From Pseudomonadota bacterium (GTDB lineage Bacteria > Pseudomonadota > Alphaproteobacteria > Sphingomonadales > Sphingomonadaceae): a stretch of 64,000 nucleotides of DNA. Under the pieces are notes generated by a model. It was given only the letters and a program-made list of their open reading frames with translations. It was not told the origin of the DNA and did not search any database. The stretch is from the NCBI GenBank assembly GCA_029550345.1, contig JAKPHK010000059.1, positions 18,236 to 82,235 of the forward strand, given 5' to 3'. The position numbers were made by a program, and so were the translations under genes. Shown one piece after another: positions 19,948 through 29,062 of the stretch; positions within the stretch are counted from its first letter, which is position 1; the number at the start of each line of letters is the position of its first letter.

Positions 19948-20495
19948 GCGAACTGCGAATCGAAACCGAGCGACTGGTACTGCGCGATTGGCGCGACGAA
20001 GACTGGGCACCGTTCTGGCGCGATACCAATACCCCTGCGGTGATGCGCTGGCTTGGCGGGGTGCTGGATGATGAGCGGCGACTGGCTGCGCAGGGCCGCA
20101 TTCTGAACTATGCCGCAGAACACGGCCATACCTTCTGGGCAGTCGAACGTAAGGACGATGGCGCCGTTCTGGGGTTCTGCGGCCTCAAGCGCAGCAATCA
20201 GGCCGGTGGGCCGCAGGGCGAGTTTGAGGTTGGCTGGCGGCTGCGCGAAGCCGATTGGGGCAAGGGCTATGCCAAGGAAGCCGCGCTTGCCTCGCTTGAT
20301 CACGCCTTCGCCGTGCTCGGCGCGCCGCAGGTGATTGCGCTGACCGTGGCTGGAAACACCGGAAGCTGGGGCCTGATGGAACGGCTGGGGATGGAGCGCC
20401 GCGCCGACCTCGACTTTGCCAACAGCGATTTCGATCCCGAAGGCGGGCAAATCATCGTCTATTCGATCTCGGCCGGGCAGTGGGGCGATCGGTGA
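19944..20495 (+). CDS. GNAT N-acetyltransferase 2 of a tandem triplet
   Basis: Encodes 183 residues if it starts at the GTG that overlaps the previous stop (GTGA); an upstream TTG at 19929 is also in frame. It opens ELRIETERLVLRDWRDEDW and has the acetyl-CoA loop WGKGYAKEAALASLDHAF and the following GLMERLGMERRADLDF. Overall organisation follows the RimJ/RimL group. The substrate is unknown. Confidence 0.87.
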
Positions 20496-21028
20496 TCGAG
20501 ACTGAGCGCCTGATTCTGCGCAACTGGCGCGCTGAAGATCGCGGACCATTCGCCGCGATGAGCGCCGATGCCGAAGTGATGCAGCACATTGGTGGCCCGC
20601 TCGACCGGGCGGACAGTGATGCGGCCGCAGATCGGCTGGCGACGAGCGCGGATAGCGATGGCTATTGTTTCTGGGCGGCAGAGCGCAAGGGTGATGGCGC
20701 CTTTCTGGGTTTTTGTGGCCTGCGGCGCGGCGGTCATCAGGGTACGGCAGTTACCGACGAGCTGGAAATAGGCTGGCGCCTGCGCCGCGATGCCTGGGGC
20801 ATGGGCTATGCCCGTGAGGCGGCGCTGGCTTCGCTGGCCTGGGGCTGGGCCAACTGCGCCGCCGCCCGGATCGCGGCGTGGACGGTGCTGGCTAACCAGC
20901 CGTCATGGCGGCTGATGGAGCGAATCGGGATGGTCCATCGGCCTGAGCTTGATTTTGATCACCCCCGGTTTCCGATCGGCCACCCGCTTTCACGGCACCT
21001 CGTCTATACGATTGAACGGCCGCAATGA
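20492..21028 (+). CDS. GNAT N-acetyltransferase 3 of a tandem triplet
   Basis: Encodes 178 residues from a GTG overlapping the previous stop (GTGA); a GTG at 20480 is also in frame. It opens IETERLILRNWRAEDRGPF, continues with DGAFLGFCGLRRG and WGMGYAREAALASLAWGW, and ends RLMERIGMVHRPELDFDHP, closely matching GNAT 2 in word order. The substrate is unknown. Its stop overlaps the start of the MFS/spermidine-synthase-like gene by 4 bases. Confidence 0.87.
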   Translation: MIETERLILRNWRAEDRGPFAAMSADAEVMQHIGGPLDRADSDAAADRLATSADSDGYCFWAAERKGDGAFLGFCGLRRGGHQGTAVTDELEIGWRLRRDAWGMGYAREAALASLAWGWANCAAARIAAWTVLANQPSWRLMERIGMVHRPELDFDHPRFPIGHPLSRHLVYTIERPQ

Positions 21029-23262
21029 GCGCAGCCGCGACGCGTCCGGCCCGGAGCCTGTTCGTCGTCACGATCCTGACCGGATCGTTCCTGCTGTTCC
21101 TGATCCAACCGATGGTGGCGCGGATGGCATTGCCCCGGCTGGGCGGCGCGCCGAACGTCTGGAACAGCGCGATGCTGGTCTATCAAGCGCTGCTGCTGGC
21201 GGGATACTGGTATGCCCACCGCCTCTCCCGCCTGCCGTTCAAGCGGCAGACCCGGCTGCACCTGGCGCTTTACGCCGTGGCCTTGTTGGCCCTGCCGGTC
21301 GGCCTGGTCGAAATGGATCCGCCGCGCCCAGGCATGGAGGTGTTCTGGGTTCCGGCCTTTCTGGCGCTGTCGATCGGGCCGGTGTTCTTCCTGGTTTCTT
21401 CCCAGGCTCCGCTGATGCAGCGCTGGTTTGCGCGGCACCCGCAGGCGGGCGAGCCCTGGGCGCTCTATGCCGCGTCAAACCTGGGCAGTTTTGCGGGCCT
21501 GATCGCCTATCCGCTGCTGGTTGAGCCGCTGCTGCCGCTGCGCGCCCAGGCCTGGCTGTGGAGCGCGGGCTATGCCTTGCTGCTGGGGCTGATCTGGCTG
21601 AGTGCGCGGGCGCGCAGCCGCTTGCCCGAACCGGCGTTGGCCGGAGCCTTTGCACCCGCTGCTGCGGTTGCCGCCCCAGACCCGATCCCGGCCCGGCGCA
21701 AGGCTTTGTGGATTGCGCTGGCGGCAGTTCCGTCGGGGCTGATGCTTTCCACCACCACGCATCTCACCACTGATATTTTCGCCATGCCGCTGCTGTGGGT
21801 GATCCCGCTCGGAATCTATCTGCTCAGTTTCGTTATCGCCTTTGCCGAACAGCGCATGACGGCACGAGTGATCTCGGCGCTTGCCTGGCCCGCAGTGCTC
21901 GGGATCGGGGGGCTGGCGATGGTCTCGCAAGGGTCGAACGGCCTGCTCCCGGTGATCGCGGCGCTGGCGATGTTGTTCTTTGTCTGCACCGCGCTGCACA
22001 CCCGGCTTTACGACTGTCGTCCGGCGGCGGAGCAGTTGACCACCTTCTATCTGGTGATGTCGGCGGGTGGCGTACTGGGCGGGCTGTTCACAGCGCTGAT
22101 CGCGCCGCTGGTGTTTGATTGGGTCTGGGAACATCCGCTGCTGGTTCTGGCCGCTGCGCTGCTGCTCCCGCGCCAGGGTTGGCTTAACTGGCCGCACACC
22201 AAGCCGCTTGAGCGGGAGGCACGGCTGCTGGTGATCGGGGTAGCCGGGGCGGCGATCGGGCTGATGGTCTGGCAGCTTTACCAGACCAACCAGTATGAAG
22301 GCACCGAGACTGCCCGCTGGGTGCTGAGCGGCGGAATCGCGCTACTCGGGCTGGTGCTGGTTCCGTGGCGATGGGCGGCAGCGGGGTTGCTGGTCACGGT
22401 CATGCTGGTCCAGGGCGGATTCCAGACCGTTCAGGACAGCCGTGACGGGATCAGGACCCGGTCCTATTTCGGAATCTACACCGTGCGAGACTATGCCAGC
22501 GGCGGGATCCGTACCCTTGCCCATGGCACCACACTGCACGGCCAGCAATCGACCGAGGCAACGGCGAAGTGCCTGCCGCTAAGCTACTATGGGCCTGGAT
22601 CGGGCGCGGCGATCGGCTTTGCCAATGCCTCGCGGCTGTTTCCGGTGCGACCGCGACTGGGGGTGGTGGGACTCGGCACCGGATCGCTGACCGGCTATGC
22701 CCGGCCCGGCCAGAGCTGGACGGTGTTCGAGATTGACCAGGCCGTGCTCAACCTGTCGCGCAACGGCACTTTCACCTATCTACGCGATTGCGCGCCGCAG
22801 ACCCGGGTGGTGCTGGGCGATGCCCGGATTGAGCTTGGCCGGGTTCGCGCGGGCAGTTTCGATCTGCTGGCGATCGATGCTTTTTCGTCAGATTCGATCC
22901 CCCTGCACCTGTTCACCGATGAGGCATTCGGCGTCTATCTCGATGCCCTGGCACCGCGCGGGATCCTGCTGGTGCACATTTCCAACCGCTTCATCGATCT
23001 GGAACCAGCCCTGGCGGCGGAGGTCAGGGCGCGCGGCCTGCACGCCGCGGTGCGAGAGGATGAGCCTCCGCCAGGCACGCAGTGGACGCCGTCAACCTGG
23101 GTTGCCGTGGTGCGCGATCCCGATCAGTTGGCCGCGCTGGAGCGCGTCGCCCCGGCGATGGCATGGAGAAAACTCAAGCCGCCCGCCTCGCGCGTCTGGA
23201 GCGATGACCACGCTTCGATCCTGCCCTATGTTACCTGGGCCAACTTTCTGGGAAGACAATGA
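21025..23262 (+). CDS. Fused MFS-like/spermidine-synthase-like membrane protein
   Basis: Encodes 745 residues. The first about 470 residues hold roughly ten hydrophobic membrane segments with a polar loop near residues 195-225; the remainder is a cytoplasmic SpmSyn/methyltransferase-like domain (LGVVGLGTGSLTGYARPGQ, FEIDQAVLNLSRNGTFTY, FDLLAIDAFSSDSIPLHL). The fold binds decarboxylated SAM or SAM in true synthases; the acidic residues in ALDAFSSD-like and EIDQ motifs are kept, but no polyamine enzyme lies nearby, so function in polyamine or other aminopropyl chemistry is unproven. Fused MFS/spermidine synthases are a recognised but poorly characterised family. Confidence 0.85.
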   Translation: MSAAATRPARSLFVVTILTGSFLLFLIQPMVARMALPRLGGAPNVWNSAMLVYQALLLAGYWYAHRLSRLPFKRQTRLHLALYAVALLALPVGLVEMDPPRPGMEVFWVPAFLALSIGPVFFLVSSQAPLMQRWFARHPQAGEPWALYAASNLGSFAGLIAYPLLVEPLLPLRAQAWLWSAGYALLLGLIWLSARARSRLPEPALAGAFAPAAAVAAPDPIPARRKALWIALAAVPSGLMLSTTTHLTTDIFAMPLLWVIPLGIYLLSFVIAFAEQRMTARVISALAWPAVLGIGGLAMVSQGSNGLLPVIAALAMLFFVCTALHTRLYDCRPAAEQLTTFYLVMSAGGVLGGLFTALIAPLVFDWVWEHPLLVLAAALLLPRQGWLNWPHTKPLEREARLLVIGVAGAAIGLMVWQLYQTNQYEGTETARWVLSGGIALLGLVLVPWRWAAAGLLVTVMLVQGGFQTVQDSRDGIRTRSYFGIYTVRDYASGGIRTLAHGTTLHGQQSTEATAKCLPLSYYGPGSGAAIGFANASRLFPVRPRLGVVGLGTGSLTGYARPGQSWTVFEIDQAVLNLSRNGTFTYLRDCAPQTRVVLGDARIELGRVRAGSFDLLAIDAFSSDSIPLHLFTDEAFGVYLDALAPRGILLVHISNRFIDLEPALAAEVRARGLHAAVREDEPPPGTQWTPSTWVAVVRDPDQLAALERVAPAMAWRKLKPPASRVWSDDHASILPYVTWANFLGRQ

Positions 23263-23831
23263 CCATGAACCGCCCTGATACCACCATCATCGCCTTTGGC
23301 GGCAAAACCCCCAAGATCCACGATAGGGCCTTCATCGCCCCTGGTTGCCGGATCATCGGCGATGTCGAGATCGGGCCCGATGCTTCGATCTGGTACAATT
23401 GCGTGCTGCGCGGCGATGCCAGCCGGATTGTGATCGGCGCGCGCACCAACGTACAGGACGGCAGCGTGATCCATTGCGATGGTCCCCAGCCCGGCGCGCC
23501 CGATGGCTATCCAACCTTGATCGGGGATGACGTGCTGATCGGTCACATGGCAATGGTCCACGGTACGGTGATCGAGGACAAGGGCTTCGTCGGCTTTGCC
23601 GCACAGACCATGAACGGCTGCGTGATTGAGCGCGAGGGGATGCTGGCGGCAGGGGCGTTGCTCGCGCCGGGCAAGCGGATTACCGCGCGCCAGCTATGGG
23701 CCGGGCGCCCCGCAACCTTCATGCGCGAACTGGATGACCGGGCGATCGCCGGGCTGCAACTGGGCGTTGCCCACTATGTCGAGAACGGCAAACTCCATGC
23801 CGCGCTTTACGATGGCACGTCCGAAGGCTGA
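23259..23831 (+). CDS. Gamma-class carbonic anhydrase family protein
   Basis: Encodes 190 residues forming a left-handed beta-helix with hexapeptide repeats. Metal-ligand histidines are in SVIHCDGP and IGHMAMVHG, the three-His pattern of the Cam family. Members may be active carbonic anhydrases or inactive relatives; the ligands are intact. An ATG 6 bases inside is an alternative start. Its ATG overlaps the previous stop and its end overlaps the DUF167 start by 20 bases. Confidence 0.9.
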   Translation: MTMNRPDTTIIAFGGKTPKIHDRAFIAPGCRIIGDVEIGPDASIWYNCVLRGDASRIVIGARTNVQDGSVIHCDGPQPGAPDGYPTLIGDDVLIGHMAMVHGTVIEDKGFVGFAAQTMNGCVIEREGMLAAGALLAPGKRITARQLWAGRPATFMRELDDRAIAGLQLGVAHYVENGKLHAALYDGTSEG

Positions 23832-24090
23832 TTTCCCTTCTGCCGAAGCGATCCGCGCGCTGGCCGATGACGAAGGGCGGCTGGCGCTGCGCGTTACACC
23901 GGGCGCACGGATCGAAGCGATTGAACTGGGTAACAATGCCGTGGTGGTAAAGGTCCGCGCCAAGCCGCAGGACGGCAAGGCCAACGATGCGGTAATCGGG
24001 TTGTTGGCTCGGGCGCTCGATCTTGCGCCGTCTCGGCTCACCCTGCTGCGCGGCGAAACCGGGCGCGACAAGCTGGTGCGGATCAGTTGA
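23812..24090 (+). CDS. DUF167/YggU-family protein
   Basis: Encodes 92 residues. The core signature is LALRVTPGARIEAIEL, VVVKVRAKPQDGKANDAVIGLLA and SRLTLLRGETGRDKLVRI, the alpha-beta fold of DUF167 (YggU). Function unknown, often beside small membrane proteins. It starts 20 bases inside the carbonic anhydrase gene and is the last of the hemB chain. Its tail overlaps the stop of the convergent DUF1275 gene by 8 bases. Confidence 0.85.
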   Translation: MARPKADFPSAEAIRALADDEGRLALRVTPGARIEAIELGNNAVVVKVRAKPQDGKANDAVIGLLARALDLAPSRLTLLRGETGRDKLVRIS

Positions 24091-24709
24091 TCGCCAGCTT
24101 TCGCGCGCGCACGGCCAGCAGCAGCGCCCAGCCTGCCGCCAGCCATAGCGCGACTTCCGGCAAGCTGGTCAAGGCAAAGGCCCCGCTGACCGCGCCGAGT
24201 GCCAGGCCAAGCCACAGCAACAGCCAGCTCTCCCATCCGGCGCCGCCGGTACCCATTAGCCGCGCTGCCAACCCCTGCGCCATACGGACCAGTGCGCCGG
24301 TCATATAGGTCAGCCCGACAGAGACCTCTCCGTCCTTCTGGAAGGTGTTGTTGAGCGCGCCCATGGCAAGAACCAGCAGCGCCAGCTGGATGGCCGGCGT
24401 ATCGACGATCGCCGCTCCGGTGAGTAAGACTGCGACCAGCGCAAGAACCACGAACTTGCGCTGCACTCCAGCCCTGGCGGCAACGATTGCGCCGCCGAAG
24501 ACTCCCAGCACAAAGCCCAGGATCAGGGCTGCGGGAATGATCGCACTGTGCGGCGCGGTGATCAGATCGACTCCCAGCCGGGTGGTGTTCCCCGACATGA
24601 ACGAGACGAAATAACTGTTGGCTGACAGGAAGCCGATCGCATCGACATAACCCGCCAGTGCAGCGGCGGCGACCGCCAAACGGCGGCGCGAACGGTCGAT
24701 CGAGTTCAT
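24083..24709 (-). CDS. DUF1275 (YoaK-like) membrane protein
   Basis: Encodes 208 residues with about six hydrophobic membrane helices. The opening LAGYVDAIGFLSANSYFVSFMSGNTTRLG is the family signature (with the SGNTT motif), followed by NTFQKDGEVSVGLTYMTGAL. Function is unknown; a transport or membrane-adaptation role is often supposed. It stands alone on the minus strand. Confidence 0.88.
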   Translation of the reverse strand: MNSIDRSRRRLAVAAAALAGYVDAIGFLSANSYFVSFMSGNTTRLGVDLITAPHSAIIPAALILGFVLGVFGGAIVAARAGVQRKFVVLALVAVLLTGAAIVDTPAIQLALLVLAMGALNNTFQKDGEVSVGLTYMTGALVRMAQGLAARLMGTGGAGWESWLLLWLGLALGAVSGAFALTSLPEVALWLAAGWALLLAVRARKLAIN

Positions 24710-24746
24710 GCTTGCGGTTTAGCGCGGACCGGCCGCGCTGGCCAGT

Positions 24747-25157
24747 TCAGTCGCGGGCCATGCCCTTGGCCATGCGTGAGAGCACTTCGGCCATGGCATC
24801 GGCGATCTCCCGGTCAGCAACCTCGCTATCGGCGATCGCCCGCTCCATCGCTTCGGCCCATTGGGTCGCGGTCTGGCGGTTGATCGGGAAAGGCGCGTGC
24901 ATGGACATCATGCACTTACCGGGGTTCGCCTCAAACCAGTCACGCGGGCCGCCGGCCCAACCGGCCAGGAATTGCGGCAGCGCACTGCGCATCGCGCCCA
25001 GATCGGGGGCATGGATTGCACGCAGTTCGGCATAGGCCGGGTCCTGATCCATCAGGTCATAGAAGCGGTCGGCAATCGCCTGCAACACCGGATGTCCGCC
25101 AATCCGTGCAAACGGGGTGGTGGGCAGGGAATCGGCGGCAGGAGCGGTACTCGTCAC
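24747..25157 (-). CDS. Group II truncated haemoglobin
   Basis: Encodes 136 residues from a GTG preceded by AAGGACG. It follows the trHb2 pattern: a Tyr in DRFYDLMDQDP (B10), the proximal His in MMSMHAPFPI (F8), and a Trp in TATQWAEAMERAI (G8). Such globins bind O2/NO and often relieve nitrosative or oxidative stress. It lies between DUF1275 and clpA on the same strand but with separate spacers, so it may be transcribed on its own. Confidence 0.85.
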   Translation of the reverse strand: MTSTAPAADSLPTTPFARIGGHPVLQAIADRFYDLMDQDPAYAELRAIHAPDLGAMRSALPQFLAGWAGGPRDWFEANPGKCMMSMHAPFPINRQTATQWAEAMERAIADSEVADREIADAMAEVLSRMAKGMARD

Positions 25158-25174
25158 GGCGGGGTTCGTCCTTT

Positions 25175-25218
25175 GGACAGGATACTACAGCCACGGGCCT
25201 AGCCGTGGATGCTGTCCA
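25175..25218. repeat. Stem-loop in the clpA-globin spacer
   Basis: Outer arms GGACAG/CTGTCC (25175-25180 and 25213-25218) and inner arms CCACGG/CCGTGG (25191-25196 and 25203-25208) nest around a 6-base loop. There is no run of T on either strand. It lies between the globin start and the clpA stop, so it could be an RNA structure at the clpA 3' end or in the globin leader. Confidence 0.4.
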
Positions 25219-25233
25219 GCAAATTGACCCGGG

Positions 25234-27624
25234 TCAATCGCCGCTGGCTTCGGGAGCCGCTTTGCCCTTGCGCTTCGGCTTTGGCTTGGCAGTCGCCGCC
25301 GCTGCTGCTTCCGCCGCTTTCCTGGCCTTGCGGTCAAGCTTGGGTGGGGCCGGGGTCAGCTCGAACGACAAGGCATCATCCTTCACCGAAACGTGCACTT
25401 CGCCGCCATGGCGCAGCTTGCCGAACAACAGCTCCTCGGCCAGCGGTTGCTTGACCTTGTCCTGGATCAGCCGGGCCATCGGCCGCGCGCCATAGAGCTT
25501 GTCGTACCCGCGTTTGCCCAGCCATTCGCGCGCATCGCCGTCGAACTGGATGTGGACGTTCTGCTCGGCCAGTTGCAGCTCCAGCTGGAGCACGAACTTT
25601 TCGACCACCCGCGCGATCACCTCGGTGCCGAGGTAGGCGAACGGGACGATCGCATCGAGCCGGTTGCGGAATTCGGGGCTGAACATCTTCTTGACCGCTT
25701 CATCACCGGCATCGGCCTTGGAAACATCGCCAAAGCCGATCCCTTGCCGCGCCATGTCGCTGGCCCCGGCATTGGTGGTCATGATCAGGATCACGTTGCG
25801 GAAATCGACCGTCTTGCCGTGGTGATCGGTCAGGCGGCCATTGTCCATCACCTGCAGCAGGATGTTGAACAGGTCGGGGTGAGCCTTTTCGATTTCGTCG
25901 AGCAGCAGGACGCAATGCGGCTGCTGATCGATTGCATCGGTAAGCAGTCCGCCCTGGTCATAGCCGACATAGCCCGGAGGCGCACCGATCAGGCGCGAAA
26001 CCGAATGGCGCTCCATATATTCGGACATATCGAAGCGCTGCATCGGGATGCCCATGATCTCGGCCAGTTGCTTGGAAACCTCGGTCTTGCCGACGCCGGT
26101 CGGGCCGGAGAACAGGAACGAGCCGATCGGCTTGTCGGGATCGCGCAGCCCCGCGCGGCTCAGCTTCATTGCGCTGGCCAGCACCTCGATGGCCCTGTCC
26201 TGGCCGAAAACGACCCGCTTCAGGTCCTTTTCGAGATGTTCGAGTGCCTGGCGATCGTCGGTCGATACGTTCTTGGGCGGGATCCGCGCCATGGTTGCGA
26301 TGACCTGCTCGATCTCGCGCGGGCCGATGGTCTTCTTGCGGCGGCTGGGCGGAACCAGCATCTGCATCGCGCCGACCTCGTCAATCACATCGATCGCCTT
26401 GTCGGGCAATTTGCGGTCGTTGATATAGCGCGCTGACAGTTCCACCGCGGTCTTGATCGCGTCGGGTGTGTAGCGCACGCCGTGGTGCTCCTCGAAGGCG
26501 CTGCGAAGGCCCTTCAGGATCTTGATCGTGTCCTCGATCGTGGGTTCGTTGACGTCGATCTTCTGGAACCGGCGCAGTAGCGCACGGTCCTTTTCGAAGT
26601 GGTTGCGGAATTCCTTGTAGGTGGTCGATCCGATGCAACGGATCGTTCCGCCCGAAAGAGCTGGTTTCAGCAGGTTTGAGGCATCCATCGCCCCGCCACT
26701 GGTCGCCCCGGCGCCGATCACGGTGTGGATTTCATCGATGAACAGCACCGCTTCGGGCATCTTCTCAAGCTCGGACACGACCTGCTTAAGCCGTTCCTCG
26801 AAATCGCCGCGATAGCGGGTGCCCGCAAGGAGCGCGCCCATGTCGAGCGAATAGATCACCGCCTCGCTCAGCACCTCGGGGACTTCGCCCTCGACGATCT
26901 TACGCGCCAGCCCCTCGGCGATCGCGGTCTTGCCCACGCCGGGATCGCCGACATAGAGCGGGTTGTTTTTGGAGCGGCGGCAGAGGATCTGGATCGTCCG
27001 GTCCACTTCCGGGCCGCGCCCGATCAAGGGATCGACCTTTCCGGCCATCGCCTTTTCGTTGAGGTTGACGCAGAACTGGTCGAGCGCCGATTCCTTCTTG
27101 TCGCCCTTGGCCTGGGTCTTTTCCTCTGGTTGCGGCGCTTCGGGGGTTTCACTGCCCTGGGGCGAACGATCCTCAACCTTCTTGCCGCCCTTGCCGATTC
27201 CGTGGCTGATGAAGCTGACCGCGTCGAGCCGGGTCATATCCTGCTGCTGGAGGAAATAGACCGCGTAGCTGTCGCGTTCGGAAAACAACGCAACCAGTAC
27301 GTTTGCGCCGGTTACCGTATCCTTGCCGCTGGACTGGACGTGCAGGATCGCGCGCTGGATCACGCGCTGGAAACCCGCGGTGGGCGATGGGTCGCCCTTT
27401 TCCTGGGTCTTCAGCGATTGATATTCCTGATCAAGGTACTGTTTCACCACCTCGGTCAGTTCGGACAGGTTTACGCCGCAAGCGGTCATCACCTGGGCGG
27501 CGTCGGGATCGTCGATCAGCGCGAGCAGTAGGTGCTCCAGTGTCGCATACTCATGGCTGCGGTCCGACGCATTGGTCAGCGCGGCGTGCAGCGTCTTTTC
27601 GAGGCTCTGTGCGAAACTGGGCAT
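25234..27624 (-). CDS. clpA: ClpA, ATP-dependent Clp protease ATP-binding subunit
   Basis: Encodes 796 residues. An N-domain (HEYATLEHLLLALIDDPDA) precedes two AAA+ modules with Walker A motifs GDPGVGKTAIAEG and GPTGVGKTEVSKQ, Walker B LFIDEIHTV and VLLLDEIEKAHPDL. The loop ARQGIGFG replaces the IGL ClpP-docking tripeptide, as in many alphaproteobacteria. A Lys/Ala-rich tail closes the protein. It unfolds substrates for ClpP. The clpS adaptor, usually next door, is not in this neighbourhood. Confidence 0.96.
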   Translation of the reverse strand: MPSFAQSLEKTLHAALTNASDRSHEYATLEHLLLALIDDPDAAQVMTACGVNLSELTEVVKQYLDQEYQSLKTQEKGDPSPTAGFQRVIQRAILHVQSSGKDTVTGANVLVALFSERDSYAVYFLQQQDMTRLDAVSFISHGIGKGGKKVEDRSPQGSETPEAPQPEEKTQAKGDKKESALDQFCVNLNEKAMAGKVDPLIGRGPEVDRTIQILCRRSKNNPLYVGDPGVGKTAIAEGLARKIVEGEVPEVLSEAVIYSLDMGALLAGTRYRGDFEERLKQVVSELEKMPEAVLFIDEIHTVIGAGATSGGAMDASNLLKPALSGGTIRCIGSTTYKEFRNHFEKDRALLRRFQKIDVNEPTIEDTIKILKGLRSAFEEHHGVRYTPDAIKTAVELSARYINDRKLPDKAIDVIDEVGAMQMLVPPSRRKKTIGPREIEQVIATMARIPPKNVSTDDRQALEHLEKDLKRVVFGQDRAIEVLASAMKLSRAGLRDPDKPIGSFLFSGPTGVGKTEVSKQLAEIMGIPMQRFDMSEYMERHSVSRLIGAPPGYVGYDQGGLLTDAIDQQPHCVLLLDEIEKAHPDLFNILLQVMDNGRLTDHHGKTVDFRNVILIMTTNAGASDMARQGIGFGDVSKADAGDEAVKKMFSPEFRNRLDAIVPFAYLGTEVIARVVEKFVLQLELQLAEQNVHIQFDGDAREWLGKRGYDKLYGARPMARLIQDKVKQPLAEELLFGKLRHGGEVHVSVKDDALSFELTPAPPKLDRKARKAAEAAAAATAKPKPKRKGKAAPEASGD

Positions 27625-27755
27625 CTATCGGTCTCTCTTCAGGGACGGTGTCGCTCCGGGCGGTGAATTTGGCACTGCCGGAGAATATGAGCAAACAGGG
27701 TTAACCAAAGCTATATGGGCACGCTCACCCCGGTCCGAAAGAGGGGGCGGCGCCA

Positions 27756-27956
27756 TCAGTCGGTCCGCGGCCTGAACAATGCGTCGGCGGCCAGACGGTG
27801 AGCCGCGGCCTTGTCGCGGTGCGCGCGCACGCGCTCAATCTCGGCCTCGAGCAGGGCGATCCGCGCGGCCAGTTCGTCTTGTGAATAGGAATCGAGCGCT
27901 TCCTTTGCCAGCAGAGTGGCGGCATCGCCCTTGGGCCGGGGAAAGTCTTCATCCAT
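27756..27956 (-). CDS. DUF1192 small coiled-coil protein
   Basis: Encodes 66 residues, mostly one charged helix (DELAARIALLEAEIERVRAH) with a heptad-like pattern and a conserved DDF-like start. DUF1192 proteins are short, alphaproteobacterial and of unknown role. In many genomes it is divergent from a quinone oxidoreductase, as here, with 92 bases between the starts. Confidence 0.85.
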   Translation of the reverse strand: MDEDFPRPKGDAATLLAKEALDSYSQDELAARIALLEAEIERVRAHRDKAAAHRLAADALFRPRTD

Positions 27957-28048
27957 TGCCCGGCAGAATCGGGCGGGATGCGCTTGCTGTCAACACGTCA
28001 AACGGATAAGGCCGAAATCCGCCGACGCGGCATCTGGGGGTATGGCAA

Positions 28049-29062
28049 ATGATTGAAACACTTGCGAAAACCATGAAGGCTGCGCATTTTGACGCGCCTG
28101 GCGGACCGGAAGTGCTCAAACTCGTCGATCTGCCGGTCCCCGATCTTCAGCCCGGCGATGCGTTGATCCGGGTGGCCTATGCCGGGGTCAATCGGCCCGA
28201 CGTGATCCAGCGCCTGGGGTTCTATCCGGCTCCGCCGGGTGCTTCGCCGGTGCCTGGGCTGGAGGTTTCGGGAGAGGTCGTGGCGCTGGGCGATGGGGTC
28301 GATCCGTCCCTGCTCGGCCAGCTCGTCTGCGCGCTGACTCCGGGTGGCGGCTATGCCGAATATTGCCGGGTTCCGGCCGCGCACTGCCTGCCGGTTCCGA
28401 CTGGGTTGCCGCTCGACCAGGCTGCAGCGTTGCCCGAAACGCTGTTCACCGTCTGGCACAACGTGTTCGAGCGCGGCTACGCCCGCGAGGGTGAAACCAT
28501 CCTGGTGCACGGCGGGACCAGCGGGATCGGTTCGATGACGATAATGCTGGGCAAACTGTTCGGTCTTACCGTGATCGCTACCTGCGGCGGGGCCGACAAG
28601 TGCGCCGAGGCGCTGAAGATCGGTGCCGATCATGCGATCGATTACAAGGCACAGGACTTCGTTGAGGAAGTGGCGCGGATCACCGGCGGCAAGGGCGTGG
28701 ATCTGGTGCTCGATATGGTCGCCGGAGACTATGTAGCGCGCAACCTCAAATGCCTGGCCGACGATGGCCGTCACGTAACCATCGCGGTCCAGGGCGGGGT
28801 GCGCGCGGAAATCAACATGGCCGAGGTGATGCGCCGCCGACTGCACCTGACCGGATCGACCCTGCGTCCGCGCTCCGACACGTTCAAGGCGCTGCTGGCC
28901 CAGGAAATTGCCCAGTTGGCCTGGCCGCTGGTCGAATCCGGGCAATTGCGCCCGGTCATGGACCGAACTTTCCCCCTGGCCGAGGCGGCCGCAGCCCACG
29001 CCCGGATGGAGCAGGGCGCTCATATCGGCAAGATCGTGCTGGCGGTCGGCGCTCAGTCGTAG
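28049..29062 (+). CDS. Quinone oxidoreductase (PIG3-type, zinc-free MDR family)
   Basis: Encodes 337 residues of the medium-chain dehydrogenase/reductase group. Motifs are DALIRVAYAGVNRPDVIQRLG, the NADPH loop LVHGGTSGIGSMTIMLGK and AGADHAIDYKAQDF-like spacing in KIGADHAIDYKAQDF. There is no structural-zinc Cys cluster, as expected for the quinone oxidoreductase subgroup. It reduces quinones with NADPH; the real substrate is unknown. GGGGGTAT before 28049 supports that start; a second ATG at 28073 is possible. Divergent from DUF1192; its end overlaps a convergent secreted-protein gene by 10 bases. Confidence 0.88.
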   Translation: MIETLAKTMKAAHFDAPGGPEVLKLVDLPVPDLQPGDALIRVAYAGVNRPDVIQRLGFYPAPPGASPVPGLEVSGEVVALGDGVDPSLLGQLVCALTPGGGYAEYCRVPAAHCLPVPTGLPLDQAAALPETLFTVWHNVFERGYAREGETILVHGGTSGIGSMTIMLGKLFGLTVIATCGGADKCAEALKIGADHAIDYKAQDFVEEVARITGGKGVDLVLDMVAGDYVARNLKCLADDGRHVTIAVQGGVRAEINMAEVMRRRLHLTGSTLRPRSDTFKALLAQEIAQLAWPLVESGQLRPVMDRTFPLAEAAAAHARMEQGAHIGKIVLAVGAQS

